Of a stretch of DNA of 41,239 nt, positions 25,868 to 33,619 are shown in pieces. Made by a program: the position numbers and the translations under genes. The DNA comes from Acidobacteriota bacterium. Its GTDB lineage: Bacteria > Acidobacteriota > Terriglobia > Versatilivoradales > Versatilivoraceae. Under the pieces are notes generated by a model that made no database searches, was not told the DNA's origin, and was given only the letters and a program-made list of their open reading frames with translations. Within the stretch, counting starts at the first letter, position 1. Each line of letters starts with the position of its first letter. The stretch covers positions 1-41,239 of the forward strand of contig JAPPDF010000075.1 in assembly GCA_028875575.1 (NCBI GenBank), given 5' to 3'.

Positions 25868-26311
25868 ATGGCCAAACAGGTGCAGGTCCGTATTGACCAG
25901 GCAGGGCCGGCGACCTCCACGGCCCAGGTACGAGGCCATCGAATTTCAGTGGATCGTCCCCTGGAAAGAGGGGGAGACAACCGAGGCCCCATGGGAGGCG
26001 AGCTGATTCTGGTAGGCCTTGGGGGGTGTTTTACCAGCAACCTTCTGGCGGCCATCCGCGCTCGCCAGGCGGCTGTTTCGGGGGTGTCCACCACCGTCAC
26101 CGCCACCTTGGCCGAGAACCCCTCCCGGTTTGCCGCCATTGACCTGGCCGTATCCGCCGAGTGCGGCGATGCCGCTCTTTTTCACAAGCTGGTCACCATT
26201 GCGGAACGTGGTTGTATCGCGGCCAATACCCTGCGCGACGGCGTGAAATTGACGGTTCGTGTCGCTCAGGCGGAGCCGGCCGTTGCCCCGCCACGCCCCG
26301 GCGACGCTTGA
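25868..26311 (+). CDS. OsmC/Ohr-family thiol peroxidase-like protein
   Basis: 147 residues from MAKQVQVRIDQAG; an earlier in-frame ATG (25820) lies in the intergenic region, and AGGGAGC precedes ATG 25868. The family core is 'MGGELILVGLGGCFTSNLLAAIRARQA' with the first reactive Cys and 'ERGCIAANTLRDGVKLTV' with the second Cys, matching the two-Cys pair of OsmC/Ohr enzymes that reduce organic hydroperoxides. The subgroup is nearer general OsmC than Ohr. Divergent from the Fur-ferritin gene, which fits a peroxide or iron stress unit. Confidence 0.85.
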   Translation: MAKQVQVRIDQAGPATSTAQVRGHRISVDRPLERGGDNRGPMGGELILVGLGGCFTSNLLAAIRARQAAVSGVSTTVTATLAENPSRFAAIDLAVSAECGDAALFHKLVTIAERGCIAANTLRDGVKLTVRVAQAEPAVAPPRPGDA

Positions 26312-26356
26312 TCCAAACCCGCCTGGGACGGTCCGTCTCAGTCGGGCAGTTTTGCC

Positions 26357-26385
26357 TTGCGGGCAATCCATAAATCCAATAAAAT
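26357..26385 (+). promoter_or_regulatory. Probable promoter of the cysteine desulfurase / radical SAM / isoprenoid operon
   Basis: TTGCGG (26357-26362), 17-base spacer, TAAAAT (26380-26385). It lies between the OsmC-like stop and the first operon gene and leaves a leader of about 75 bases. Confidence 0.5.
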
Positions 26386-26467
26386 CCGAAGTTTCTGGGC
26401 AATTACCGATCCGTCAACGCCCGGGAGACCGTTTTCCGGTGCTGTGGGAAAGGGGCCTCATCGAACG

Positions 26468-27655
26468 ATGGCCGTCTATCTGGATTGCGCCGCCACTGCC
26501 CCGCTGGATCCTCGGGTGCAGCGGGAGGTCATGACCTATCTGGAGGTTGAATTCGGCAATGCCGGCAGTCGGCATCACGAGTTCGGTACCAGAGCCCGCA
26601 GCGCCGTGGAAAAGGCGCGTGTCCAGGTGGCGGCGGTGGTGGGCGCCACCCGGGGCGAGATCGTCTTTACCAGCGGCGCTACCGAAAGCAACAACCTGGC
26701 TCTGCTGGGATTGGCCGAACATGGAGCCAAGACCGGCAGGACTCATCTCGTCAGCACCCGGATTGAGCACAAGTCCGTATTGGAGCCCCTGCGGACCCTT
26801 TCCGGCCGGGGTTTCGAAGTCACGCTGGTAGCCCCGGAGCCCGGCGGCTGGGTGCATCCTCGGGCTATCCTGGAAGCGCTTAGAGAGAATACCCTTCTGG
26901 TCTCGGTAATGCAGGTCAACAACGAGACCGGTGTCATTCAGCCCATCCGGGAAATCGCCCGTTTGCTTGAGAACCATCCCGCCTATCTGCACGTGGATGC
27001 CGCCCAGGGTTTCGGGAAGGAAATCGCGTCGCTGCGCGACCGTCGCATCGACCTGATCAGCATCAGCGGACACAAGGTCTATGGCCCCAAGGGCATCGGT
27101 GCCCTGGCGACCCGCCGGCGGAACGGAAAGCGGCCTCCCCTCATCCCTTTAATGCATGGGGGAGGTCAGGAACTGGGATTGCGCCCGGGGACGCTGCCGG
27201 TTCCGCTGATTGCAGGCCTCGGCAAGGCCTCCGAACTGGCTTTGGGGGAGCATCGGGAACGCAATGCGACCTGTCGAAGGTTCCGGGAGATTGTCCTGAG
27301 AAGGTTGCAGCCGCTGAATCCCGTTTTCAACGGGGACCTCGACCGCACGGTTCCACATATCGTCAATTTGACCCTTCCGGGAATCGGCTCGGAGGAAGCT
27401 ATCGAGGCGGTGAGCCAGGTGGCTGCCATCTCCAACGGGTCTGCCTGCACCTCGACCTCCGAGAGTTGCAGCCACGTGTTGAGCGCTCAAGGGCTGGACG
27501 AGGATCGCATGGAGGGAGCCCTTCGCCTTTCCTGGTGCCATCTCAGCCGGCAGCCCGACTGGAACGGATTCATTCGAGCAATTGAAGCGATTCCAGTCGC
27601 GGAGCACCCGGACAGGTCAACCGTGGTAGGGATTGGTCAGGCCGGCGTTGTCTGA
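26468..27655 (+). CDS. DndA-type cysteine desulfurase
   Basis: 395 residues from MAVYLDCAATAPLDP. PLP enzyme that takes sulfur from cysteine as a persulfide. Motifs: FTSGATESNNLA, HVDAAQGFGKE, SISGHKVYGPKGIGAL with PLP Lys203, GGGQELGLRPGTLPVPLIAG, and NGSACTSTSESCSHVL with catalytic Cys327. The phrases EFGNAGSRHHEFG, VMQVNNETGVIQPI and 'GALRLSWCHLSRQPDW' are those of the DndA subgroup (DNA phosphorothioation), not IscS or SufS. No dndB, dndC, dndD or dndE lies nearby. The gene instead heads an operon of lipoyl, Fe-S and isoprenoid proteins, so the sulfur is probably passed to that pathway or used for Fe-S assembly. Confidence 0.88.
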   Translation: MAVYLDCAATAPLDPRVQREVMTYLEVEFGNAGSRHHEFGTRARSAVEKARVQVAAVVGATRGEIVFTSGATESNNLALLGLAEHGAKTGRTHLVSTRIEHKSVLEPLRTLSGRGFEVTLVAPEPGGWVHPRAILEALRENTLLVSVMQVNNETGVIQPIREIARLLENHPAYLHVDAAQGFGKEIASLRDRRIDLISISGHKVYGPKGIGALATRRRNGKRPPLIPLMHGGGQELGLRPGTLPVPLIAGLGKASELALGEHRERNATCRRFREIVLRRLQPLNPVFNGDLDRTVPHIVNLTLPGIGSEEAIEAVSQVAAISNGSACTSTSESCSHVLSAQGLDEDRMEGALRLSWCHLSRQPDWNGFIRAIEAIPVAEHPDRSTVVGIGQAGVV

Positions 27656-27679
27656 GGCGGAACACTGGTTACCATCCGA

Positions 27680-28156
27680 ATGGGACAAGACCGGCAGCGG
27701 CAAATTCGCTACAAGCGATCCAGGTTTTCAACGCGGCTGCCGGTGGATCGACGCTATACCGCCTCTCACTTCTGGACTGTCGAGCAGCAATCCGGCCTGT
27801 GGCGGGTGGGAATGACCAAATTCGCCACACGAATGCTCGGCGATCTTGTAGAATTCGAATTCGACGCCAGGCCGGGCCAGCAGGTCAGCGTTGGCCAGAC
27901 CATCGGCTGGATCGAAGCCTTCAAGGCCCTGACCGACCTTTATTGTGTGGTCGACGGGGTCTTCGAAAGTGTGAACCCCCTGATCGAGCAGGACATCAGC
28001 CTGGTCGACACCGATCCCTACGGAAAGGGCTGGCTCTACAGCGTCAGCGGCACCCTCGAATCCAACAGCGTGGACGTGCAGGGATACGTGGAGATTCTGG
28101 ATCTCACCATCGACAAGATGAAAGAGCAGTCGGGGCACAAGGACGATCATGGATAA
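27680..28156 (+). CDS. GcvH-like lipoyl-carrier protein with C-terminal extension
   Basis: 158 residues. The fold is that of glycine-cleavage H protein: 'RYTASHFWTVEQQSGLWRVGMTKFATRMLGDLVEF', then EAFKALTDLY, which carries the expected lipoylation Lys82 at the hairpin, then DTDPYGKGWLYSV. The N-terminal 20 residues are basic. A roughly 25-residue helical tail (YVEILDLTIDKMKEQSGHKDDHG) is unlike normal GcvH. No other glycine-cleavage gene (P, T or L) is in the window. It lies 24 bases after the desulfurase stop and overlaps the next gene by 8 bases, so it is an operon-specific lipoyl or sulfur carrier, comparable in idea with the LbpA carriers of sHdr systems (inference). Confidence 0.82.
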   Translation: MGQDRQRQIRYKRSRFSTRLPVDRRYTASHFWTVEQQSGLWRVGMTKFATRMLGDLVEFEFDARPGQQVSVGQTIGWIEAFKALTDLYCVVDGVFESVNPLIEQDISLVDTDPYGKGWLYSVSGTLESNSVDVQGYVEILDLTIDKMKEQSGHKDDHG

Positions 28157-29288
28157 AGCCCGCTACATCATGATCGGTGGTTTTCTCGGGGCCGGCAAGA
28201 CTACGGCCGTGTTGCGCCTGGCCGAGCTCTTGCAACGCCGCGGGTCTCAAGTGGGATTGATCACCAACGACCAGAGCCACGGACTGGTCGATACCGCTGT
28301 GCTCGGCTCCAGCGGCTTTCCCGTGGAAGAGATTACGGGCGGCTGCTTCTGCTGCAAGTTCGATTCCCTGGTAGGCGCCTCCGAGCGCCTGTCGAGGGAG
28401 CAACGCCCCGATGTCTTCCTGGCCGAGCCGGTGGGGAGCTGCACCGATTTGAAAGCCACGGTGGACTATCCCCTGCGCCGCATGTATGGCGGCAACTACT
28501 GGATCGCTCCCCTCAGCGTTATGGTGGACCCGGTTCGGGCCCTGCGCATTCTGGAGCTCGAGCCCGGCAAGTCTTTCTCCTCCAAGGTGGTTTATGTCTA
28601 CCGCAAGCAGTTGGAGGAAGCCGACATCATCGTCGTCAACAAGATCGACCTCCTCAGTTCCCAGCGCCTGGAACGACTCAGTCAGGCGCTGCAGGAGATG
28701 TTTTCCCCCGACCGGGTGCTGGCTGTTTCCGCCCGCCAGGGTACAGGGCTGGAGGAATGGTTCGAACGGATTTCCCAACCCCTGGAGTCCATGCAGCGGG
28801 ACCTTGAAGTGGATTACGATACCTACGCCGAAGGAGAGGCGCTGCTGGGTTGGCTCAACTGCAGTTTGCGGGTGGAGGCCAACGCCGGTTTTGACGGCAA
28901 TGCCCTTCTGCACAAGGCGATGACGGCCATCCAGCGACGCCTCCGGTCCCGGGAAATCGCACACTTGAAGATGACCTTGACCCCTGACGAGCAGGGCAAC
29001 GATATCGGCGTGGCCAACCTGACCGGTACCGATGGCGTTCCGGAGCAGTCCCATGTGTTGCAAGACCCCCTGAGTACCGGGGAACTCATTGTCAACCTGC
29101 GAGCGGAGGCCGATCCGCAAGCTCTGAGGAGCCTGGTTCTGGAGGTTTTAGAGGCCATCGGCCGGGATGATGGCGTGGCCGTCAAGATCGAGCACCTGGA
29201 AGCCTTCCGGCCGGCCCGACCCACGCCCACCCATCGACTGCGGGCGTCGCAATCCGGTATGGCGGCCACGCAGGCCACTCCCGTTTAG
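28149..29288 (+). CDS. CobW/G3E-family GTPase
   Basis: 379 residues. Metallochaperone-type GTPase. Walker A is GGFLGAGKTT (residues 10-19). The family metal motif GGCFCCKF (C66, C68, C69) matches the CxCC of zinc or cobalt carriers. Walker B lies in 'DVFLAEPVGSC', and VNKIDLL gives guanine specificity. The C-terminal 170 residues lack a recognisable CobW C-terminal domain. It overlaps the GcvH-like gene by 8 bases (ATG 28149 inside 'GATCATGGATAA'). Possible role: delivery of a metal to a partner in this operon. The identity of the metal cannot be read. Confidence 0.85.
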   Translation: MDKARYIMIGGFLGAGKTTAVLRLAELLQRRGSQVGLITNDQSHGLVDTAVLGSSGFPVEEITGGCFCCKFDSLVGASERLSREQRPDVFLAEPVGSCTDLKATVDYPLRRMYGGNYWIAPLSVMVDPVRALRILELEPGKSFSSKVVYVYRKQLEEADIIVVNKIDLLSSQRLERLSQALQEMFSPDRVLAVSARQGTGLEEWFERISQPLESMQRDLEVDYDTYAEGEALLGWLNCSLRVEANAGFDGNALLHKAMTAIQRRLRSREIAHLKMTLTPDEQGNDIGVANLTGTDGVPEQSHVLQDPLSTGELIVNLRAEADPQALRSLVLEVLEAIGRDDGVAVKIEHLEAFRPARPTPTHRLRASQSGMAATQATPV

Positions 29289-29290
29289 GT

Positions 29291-29698
29291 ATGGCAAACA
29301 ATCACGATGCCAACATGCCGGGTCCCGCAGTCCCGGGACCGGTGACGGCACAGCCGGGAAAAATCCTCTATTGCCGCTGCGCCTATGCCAAGGTGATTGC
29401 TCCGGATGTCAAGGATGAGGTCCTTCAACGGCTTGCCCGGTCGGGTGCAACCTTTGAGGCCGTTCCCGATCTGTGCGAGATGTCCGCCCGGCGTGACCCG
29501 GCGCTCAAGCGGCTGGCGGCGGAGGATAAAATCAGGATTGCAGCCTGCTATCCAAGAGCCGTAAAATGGCTTTTTTCAGCGGCTCAGGCACCTTTGACTA
29601 AAGATACCGTTGAAATTCTGAACATGCGTGTCGACAGCGCCGGAACGGTCGTCGAACGCCTCCTTGAGGGGTGTTCGCGAGGGGAGGAATCGTCGTGA
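29291..29698 (+). CDS. HdrA-like cysteine mini-protein
   Basis: 135 residues. The core resembles the N-terminal segment of heterodisulfide reductase subunit A: 'ILYCRCAYAKVI' (C28, C30), then PDLCEMS (C62), then 'RIAACYPRAVKWLF' (C86), the counterpart of the HdrA 'MCS' and 'vvvAACSPRtHe' motifs. No FAD or ferredoxin domain follows, so it is a stand-alone version. The first 24 residues are Ala/Pro/Gly-rich and unstructured. The stop overlaps the GTG start of the next gene (GTGA), so it is co-translated with the ferredoxin, and the two probably form one electron-transfer unit. Function inferred; no exact family name is available. Confidence 0.6.
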   Translation: MANNHDANMPGPAVPGPVTAQPGKILYCRCAYAKVIAPDVKDEVLQRLARSGATFEAVPDLCEMSARRDPALKRLAAEDKIRIAACYPRAVKWLFSAAQAPLTKDTVEILNMRVDSAGTVVERLLEGCSRGEESS

Positions 29699-30588
29699 TC
29701 GCTCCCAAGACTCCTCTCCGGATTGGTCTCTACCGGAACGGCGGCCGGCCCCTGCCTGGCGACGACCGGCACTACGACCTGACCCGCAGCCTCCTCGATA
29801 AAGGCTATGCGGTTTCGGTCATCCGCTCAAACAGCCAGCTCGGAGACCTGCAGGAAGGCGCATGGCTTCTACTGGGATGCTTCGGCAAGGAAGAACCGCT
29901 TCCCGCCATGGGAAACGGGAACGGAGACAAGCTCTACTTTCGGGACATCGACGGTCTCGAAACCTCCCAGATTCTGGATGCCGTTGAGGAGGTGCGAGGG
30001 CAAACCGAGCTGCCCGATCCCGGTGGCTGGAAACCCTGGTTTCCTGTCATCGATTACAACCGCTGCACCAACTGCATGCAGTGCCTGAGCTTCTGTCTCT
30101 TTGACGTCTACGGGGTGCACGAGGACAAGATCCAGGTCCAGAACGAAAGCAACTGCAAGACGGACTGCCCTGCCTGCTCCCGAGTATGCCCCGAGGTGGC
30201 CATTCTCTTTCCCAAGTACAAGAGCGGCCCCATCAACGGCGATGTGGTCCGCCAGGAGGACATCCAGCGCGAGGCCATGAAGGTGGACATCTCGGCCCTG
30301 CTGGGCGGGGATCTCTACAGTTCCCTGCGCACGCGTCAGACGGAGGCCCGACAGCGCTTCTCCACCGAGCGGGACGAGTCTCGGGCCCTGCTGGAGCGCA
30401 AGAAGTGCCTGCGCAAGCTGAAGAAGGACTTTGACATCCCGGACGAGGTTCTGATGAGCCTGCCCTCGGCCGGCGACATACAGGAACGGGCCGAACGGGC
30501 CAAGGCGAAGCTGGCTGCCCGCCAGGAACGCTCCCAGACCGTTAAGGACAACCGCCCGGCTCCCACCGAAGACGACTGGGGAATCTAG
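29695..30588 (+). CDS. Two-cluster (2x[4Fe-4S]) ferredoxin-like protein
   Basis: 297 residues from GTG 29695, chosen for its GGGGAGG ribosome-binding site and the 4-base overlap; a GTG at 29671 is less well placed. The N-terminal 110 residues form a globular domain without a recognised name. Cluster 1: RCTNCMQCLSFC (C124, C127, C130, C134). Cluster 2: NCKTDCPACSRVCPEV (C154, C158, C161, C165). The rest is a charged, helical tail ending PTEDDWGI. Probable role: pass electrons to the radical SAM enzyme 4 bases downstream or to the HdrA-like partner. Confidence 0.82.
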   Translation: MIAPKTPLRIGLYRNGGRPLPGDDRHYDLTRSLLDKGYAVSVIRSNSQLGDLQEGAWLLLGCFGKEEPLPAMGNGNGDKLYFRDIDGLETSQILDAVEEVRGQTELPDPGGWKPWFPVIDYNRCTNCMQCLSFCLFDVYGVHEDKIQVQNESNCKTDCPACSRVCPEVAILFPKYKSGPINGDVVRQEDIQREAMKVDISALLGGDLYSSLRTRQTEARQRFSTERDESRALLERKKCLRKLKKDFDIPDEVLMSLPSAGDIQERAERAKAKLAARQERSQTVKDNRPAPTEDDWGI

Positions 30589-30592
30589 CCTG

Positions 30593-31798
30593 ATGTTGAC
30601 CACCATGCTCTCCTTTGGCTATCGGATGGTGCGAACCACCGACGCCCGCCTGCTGTGGAAGATCGGCTACAACTTCGGCTACAAGGGCATCCGTTCGGTT
30701 CAGCGGTTCAAGGCCCGGCTCAAGCAGGGGCAGACCTTTCCCCCCTTTCTCTATGTCTCCATCACCAACAGCTGCAACCTGCGCTGTCAGGGGTGCTGGG
30801 TGGACGTCGACAAGCCCCAATCGCTGATCAGCTTCGATGACATGAACCGCTTGATCGAGAATGCCAAGGAGCACGGGAACAGCTTTTTCGGGATCCTCGG
30901 GGGGGAACCGTTTCTCCATCCCGACCTCGTTTCCATTCTGAAGGCTCACCCCGACTGCTATTTTCAGATCTTCACCAACGGTCATGCCATCACCGACAAG
31001 ATGGCCTCGGAACTCCGCAGCGCCGGTAACGCCACGCCCCTGGTCAGCGTGGAAGGAACCGAAGCCGTCAGCGACGTTCGCCGTGGGCGCAAGGGCGTCC
31101 TGAACCGGACCCTGGCCGGCATCGAGGCCTGCCTGCGGCACCGCCTGATCACCGGAGTCGCCACCAGCGTCTGCCAGAGCAACTTCGACGACCTGGTCCG
31201 GGAGTCCTGGATTGACACTCTCATCGAAATGGGCGTTCACTACACCTGGTTTCATACCTATCGCCCGGTGGGGCCCGTCGCCAATCCCCAACTCGCTCTC
31301 ACAGCCGATCAGGGACTCCAACTGAGGCGGTTCGTTCTGGACATGCGCAACCGCAAACCGATCGGGATCGTGGATGCCTACTACGACGACCAGGGGCAAG
31401 CCCTGTGCCCGGCGGCCACCGGGATCAGCCACCACATCAGCCCCTTTGGCGACGTGGAGCCCTGCCCCGTGATTCAGTTCGCCAATGAGTCCATCCAGGA
31501 CAACCGGGGGGACCTGTTCAAGACCATGACCGAGTCTCCCTTGCTGGAGGACTTTCGGCGGACGGCTGCCGGGGCTACCCAGGGCTGCATCGTGCTGGAA
31601 CGGCCCGACCTGCTCAAGCAGGTGGTGGAACGCAACGGGGCTCAAGACACCACCCTGCGGCAGGGAGCCATGCCGGAACTGGAACAGATGGAATCCAGGC
31701 CCAGCCAGTACAACCCCGGGAACGAGCTCCCGGAAGAAAACTGGGCTTATCGCTTCGCCAAGAAACACTGGTTTTTCGGATTTGGAGCCTATACCTGA
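30593..31798 (+). CDS. Radical SAM enzyme, SPASM/twitch-like, unknown substrate
   Basis: 401 residues. The radical SAM cluster motif is SNSCNLRCQGCW in pattern (C61, C65, C68 of CNLRCQGC), and 'FFGILGGEPFLHPDL' is the GGE-type SAM-binding motif. 'TNGHAITDKMA' and 'VSVEGTEAVSDVRRG' are further conserved blocks. The C-terminal half has 'LCPAATGISHHISPFGDVEPCPVIQF', a partial auxiliary-cluster (twitch or SPASM) pattern. It differs from HpnH, the hopanoid radical SAM enzyme, whose cluster region reads 'RCNLACAGC'. An alternative start lies at MLSFGYR (30605). The product is unknown. Confidence 0.85.
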   Translation: MLTTMLSFGYRMVRTTDARLLWKIGYNFGYKGIRSVQRFKARLKQGQTFPPFLYVSITNSCNLRCQGCWVDVDKPQSLISFDDMNRLIENAKEHGNSFFGILGGEPFLHPDLVSILKAHPDCYFQIFTNGHAITDKMASELRSAGNATPLVSVEGTEAVSDVRRGRKGVLNRTLAGIEACLRHRLITGVATSVCQSNFDDLVRESWIDTLIEMGVHYTWFHTYRPVGPVANPQLALTADQGLQLRRFVLDMRNRKPIGIVDAYYDDQGQALCPAATGISHHISPFGDVEPCPVIQFANESIQDNRGDLFKTMTESPLLEDFRRTAAGATQGCIVLERPDLLKQVVERNGAQDTTLRQGAMPELEQMESRPSQYNPGNELPEENWAYRFAKKHWFFGFGAYT

Positions 31799-31828
31799 AG
31801 AGGAATGGGCCAGGAGGGAGTCGACAGC

Positions 31829-33619
31829 ATGATCCGGAAGGTAACGGATGATATCAAGAGGGTGCCGGATTCCGGGAACGGGGTCCTGCTGACACTTCCG
31901 GCCAAGGTTCCCAAGCAAGCCTATCGTCCCGCCCAGTCCAATATTCCCAACGACAAGCTGGTTCGGGTCTTTCTGAAAAAGGTCGTGGCCGATCATGTCC
32001 GCACAGTGGGCGCAGTGCCCCCGCTGACCATGGACGAGCTGCGGGAACATGCCGTCGCCGTGCTCAGGACGGCCAAGCTGGACAGTAAGTACCGGGACTA
32101 CGCGGCCATCCTGGTCAGCAACGAGTCCTGGCGGGATACCTTGGCCCAGATCCCCTACAACCGCCGCCTCCTGCTGCTTCCCAAGTGCCTGCGCGTGGAA
32201 GAGCGCTGTCCAGCGCCCTTTGACGAGTTCGGACTGCTCTGCAAGGAATGCGGGCTCTGCTCGATTCAGGACCTGTCGGTGGAGGCGGAGCGATTGGGCT
32301 ACGCCGTGCTGGTTGCGGAGGGCTCGGCTATCGTGCGTCAGATGATCGAGACCGGCAAGATCGAAGCGGTGGTGGGGGTCAGTTGCATCAACGTGCTGGA
32401 GAAGTGCTTCCCTCACATGGAAGCGGCCGCCGTGCCGGGAATGGCCATTCCGCTGCTCCAGGACGATTGCGTGAACACCACCGTGGACCTGGACTGGGTC
32501 TGGGACCTGATTCACCTGACGGCCGACGACAAGACCTATCGCCTCGACCTGGACGGACTCAAGAGAGAGGTCCAGAGCTGGTTCCACAAGGAGGCGCTGG
32601 CCGAGCTGCTGGGCCAACCGGAAGAGGAGACGGCCGCCATCGCCCGGGGCTGGCTGGCCAAGGCCGGAAAACGCTGGAGACCCTATCTGGCCACCTGCAC
32701 CTATATGGCGCTGCAGAGTCACCGCCAGGAGGCGGCTCCCCAGGCCTCACCCGAGTTGAAGAAGCTGGCGGTGGCCATTGAGTGCTTCCACAAGGCTTCC
32801 CTGATCCACGACGACATCGAAGACGGAGACCTGGAGCGCTACGGCAGCCCGGCGCTGCACGCCGAGGTCGGGGTGCCGGTGGCTCTCAACGTGGGCGACT
32901 TCCTGCTGGGAGAGGGATACCGATTGATCTCGGAGCTCTCCATCGACCCGGTGGTTCAGGTGGAGATGCTGCGGCTGGCCTCGGACGGCCACCTGACCTT
33001 GAGCCGCGGGCAGGGTCTGGAGCTCTGTTGGGCTCGGAGTCCAAAGCCGCTCTCTTCTCTGCAGGTGCTGGACATCTTCCGCAAGAAGACAGCCCCGGCC
33101 TTCGAGGTGGCGTTGCGTCTGGGAGCCTGCCTGGGAGGCGCCGACGACGACACCCACGCCGTCCTGCGCCAGTACAGTCAATCGTTGGGAATTGCCTATC
33201 AGATTCGCGACGATCTGGAGGACTACGATGGGACCAGCGATTCGAACGACCTGGAAGCCCTGCGGCCGTCGCTGATGCTGGCCATTGCCCACAAGCGTGC
33301 CCTGCAGGGCCGGGAGAAGGATCTCATTGCCTCCCTCTTTCGGATGGACTGCCGCTATTCGCAGGTATCCGAAGAGGTCCAGCGAATCCTGGCCGAGCGC
33401 GGCGTTACCGAAAAGGCTCAGGAACTGCTGGAAGCCTACAAAGAAGAGGCGGTGCGTTCCCTGCGCTTTCTCTCCAACCCGACGCTGAAGGGGTTGCTCC
33501 GCCGGGTGGTGGGCAAGATCTTCGGCGAGCAGTTCATCGAGGGCTATTGCAGTGAGTTTGAGGCTCGAAATGCTGCAAGTCGCGCGGCTGGCCCCCAACC
33601 TGCTGCGCGAAGCCACTGA
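31829..33619 (+). CDS. DUF116 domain fused to polyprenyl diphosphate synthase
   Basis: 596 residues from ATG 31829, preceded by GGAGGGAG; ATG 31805 is also in frame. Residues about 30-230 form a DUF116 domain with a cysteine cluster: PKCLRVEERCPAP (C120, C127), LLCKECGLCS (C138, C141, C144) and 'GVSCINVLEKCF'. Residues about 250-596 form a trans-isoprenyl diphosphate synthase: the first Asp-rich motif is DDIED (328-332) and the second is YQIRDDLEDY (D461, D462, D465). The enzyme should make a prenyl diphosphate from IPP and an allylic primer. The chain length is not predictable. Fusion to an iron-sulfur-like DUF116 domain is odd and suggests redox coupling. It overlaps the next gene by 50 bases. 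Confidence 0.87.
   Translation: MIRKVTDDIKRVPDSGNGVLLTLPAKVPKQAYRPAQSNIPNDKLVRVFLKKVVADHVRTVGAVPPLTMDELREHAVAVLRTAKLDSKYRDYAAILVSNESWRDTLAQIPYNRRLLLLPKCLRVEERCPAPFDEFGLLCKECGLCSIQDLSVEAERLGYAVLVAEGSAIVRQMIETGKIEAVVGVSCINVLEKCFPHMEAAAVPGMAIPLLQDDCVNTTVDLDWVWDLIHLTADDKTYRLDLDGLKREVQSWFHKEALAELLGQPEEETAAIARGWLAKAGKRWRPYLATCTYMALQSHRQEAAPQASPELKKLAVAIECFHKASLIHDDIEDGDLERYGSPALHAEVGVPVALNVGDFLLGEGYRLISELSIDPVVQVEMLRLASDGHLTLSRGQGLELCWARSPKPLSSLQVLDIFRKKTAPAFEVALRLGACLGGADDDTHAVLRQYSQSLGIAYQIRDDLEDYDGTSDSNDLEALRPSLMLAIAHKRALQGREKDLIASLFRMDCRYSQVSEEVQRILAERGVTEKAQELLEAYKEEAVRSLRFLSNPTLKGLLRRVVGKIFGEQFIEGYCSEFEARNAASRAAGPQPAARSH

Noticed and set aside
27680-28156. Glycine cleavage system
   Set aside because: Only an H-like protein is seen; no P, T or L protein is in the window and the protein has an unusual tail.
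30593-31798. HpnH (adenosylhopane radical SAM enzyme)
   Set aside because: Tempting because of the hopene-cyclase-like neighbour, but the cluster motif region and the rest of the sequence do not read as HpnH.
30542-32722. 726-residue open frame on the minus strand
   Set aside because: It is antisense to the radical SAM and DUF116-synthase genes, is rich in Gly/His/Gln and low-complexity runs, and has no recognisable domain. GC-rich coding DNA commonly leaves such a frame open.
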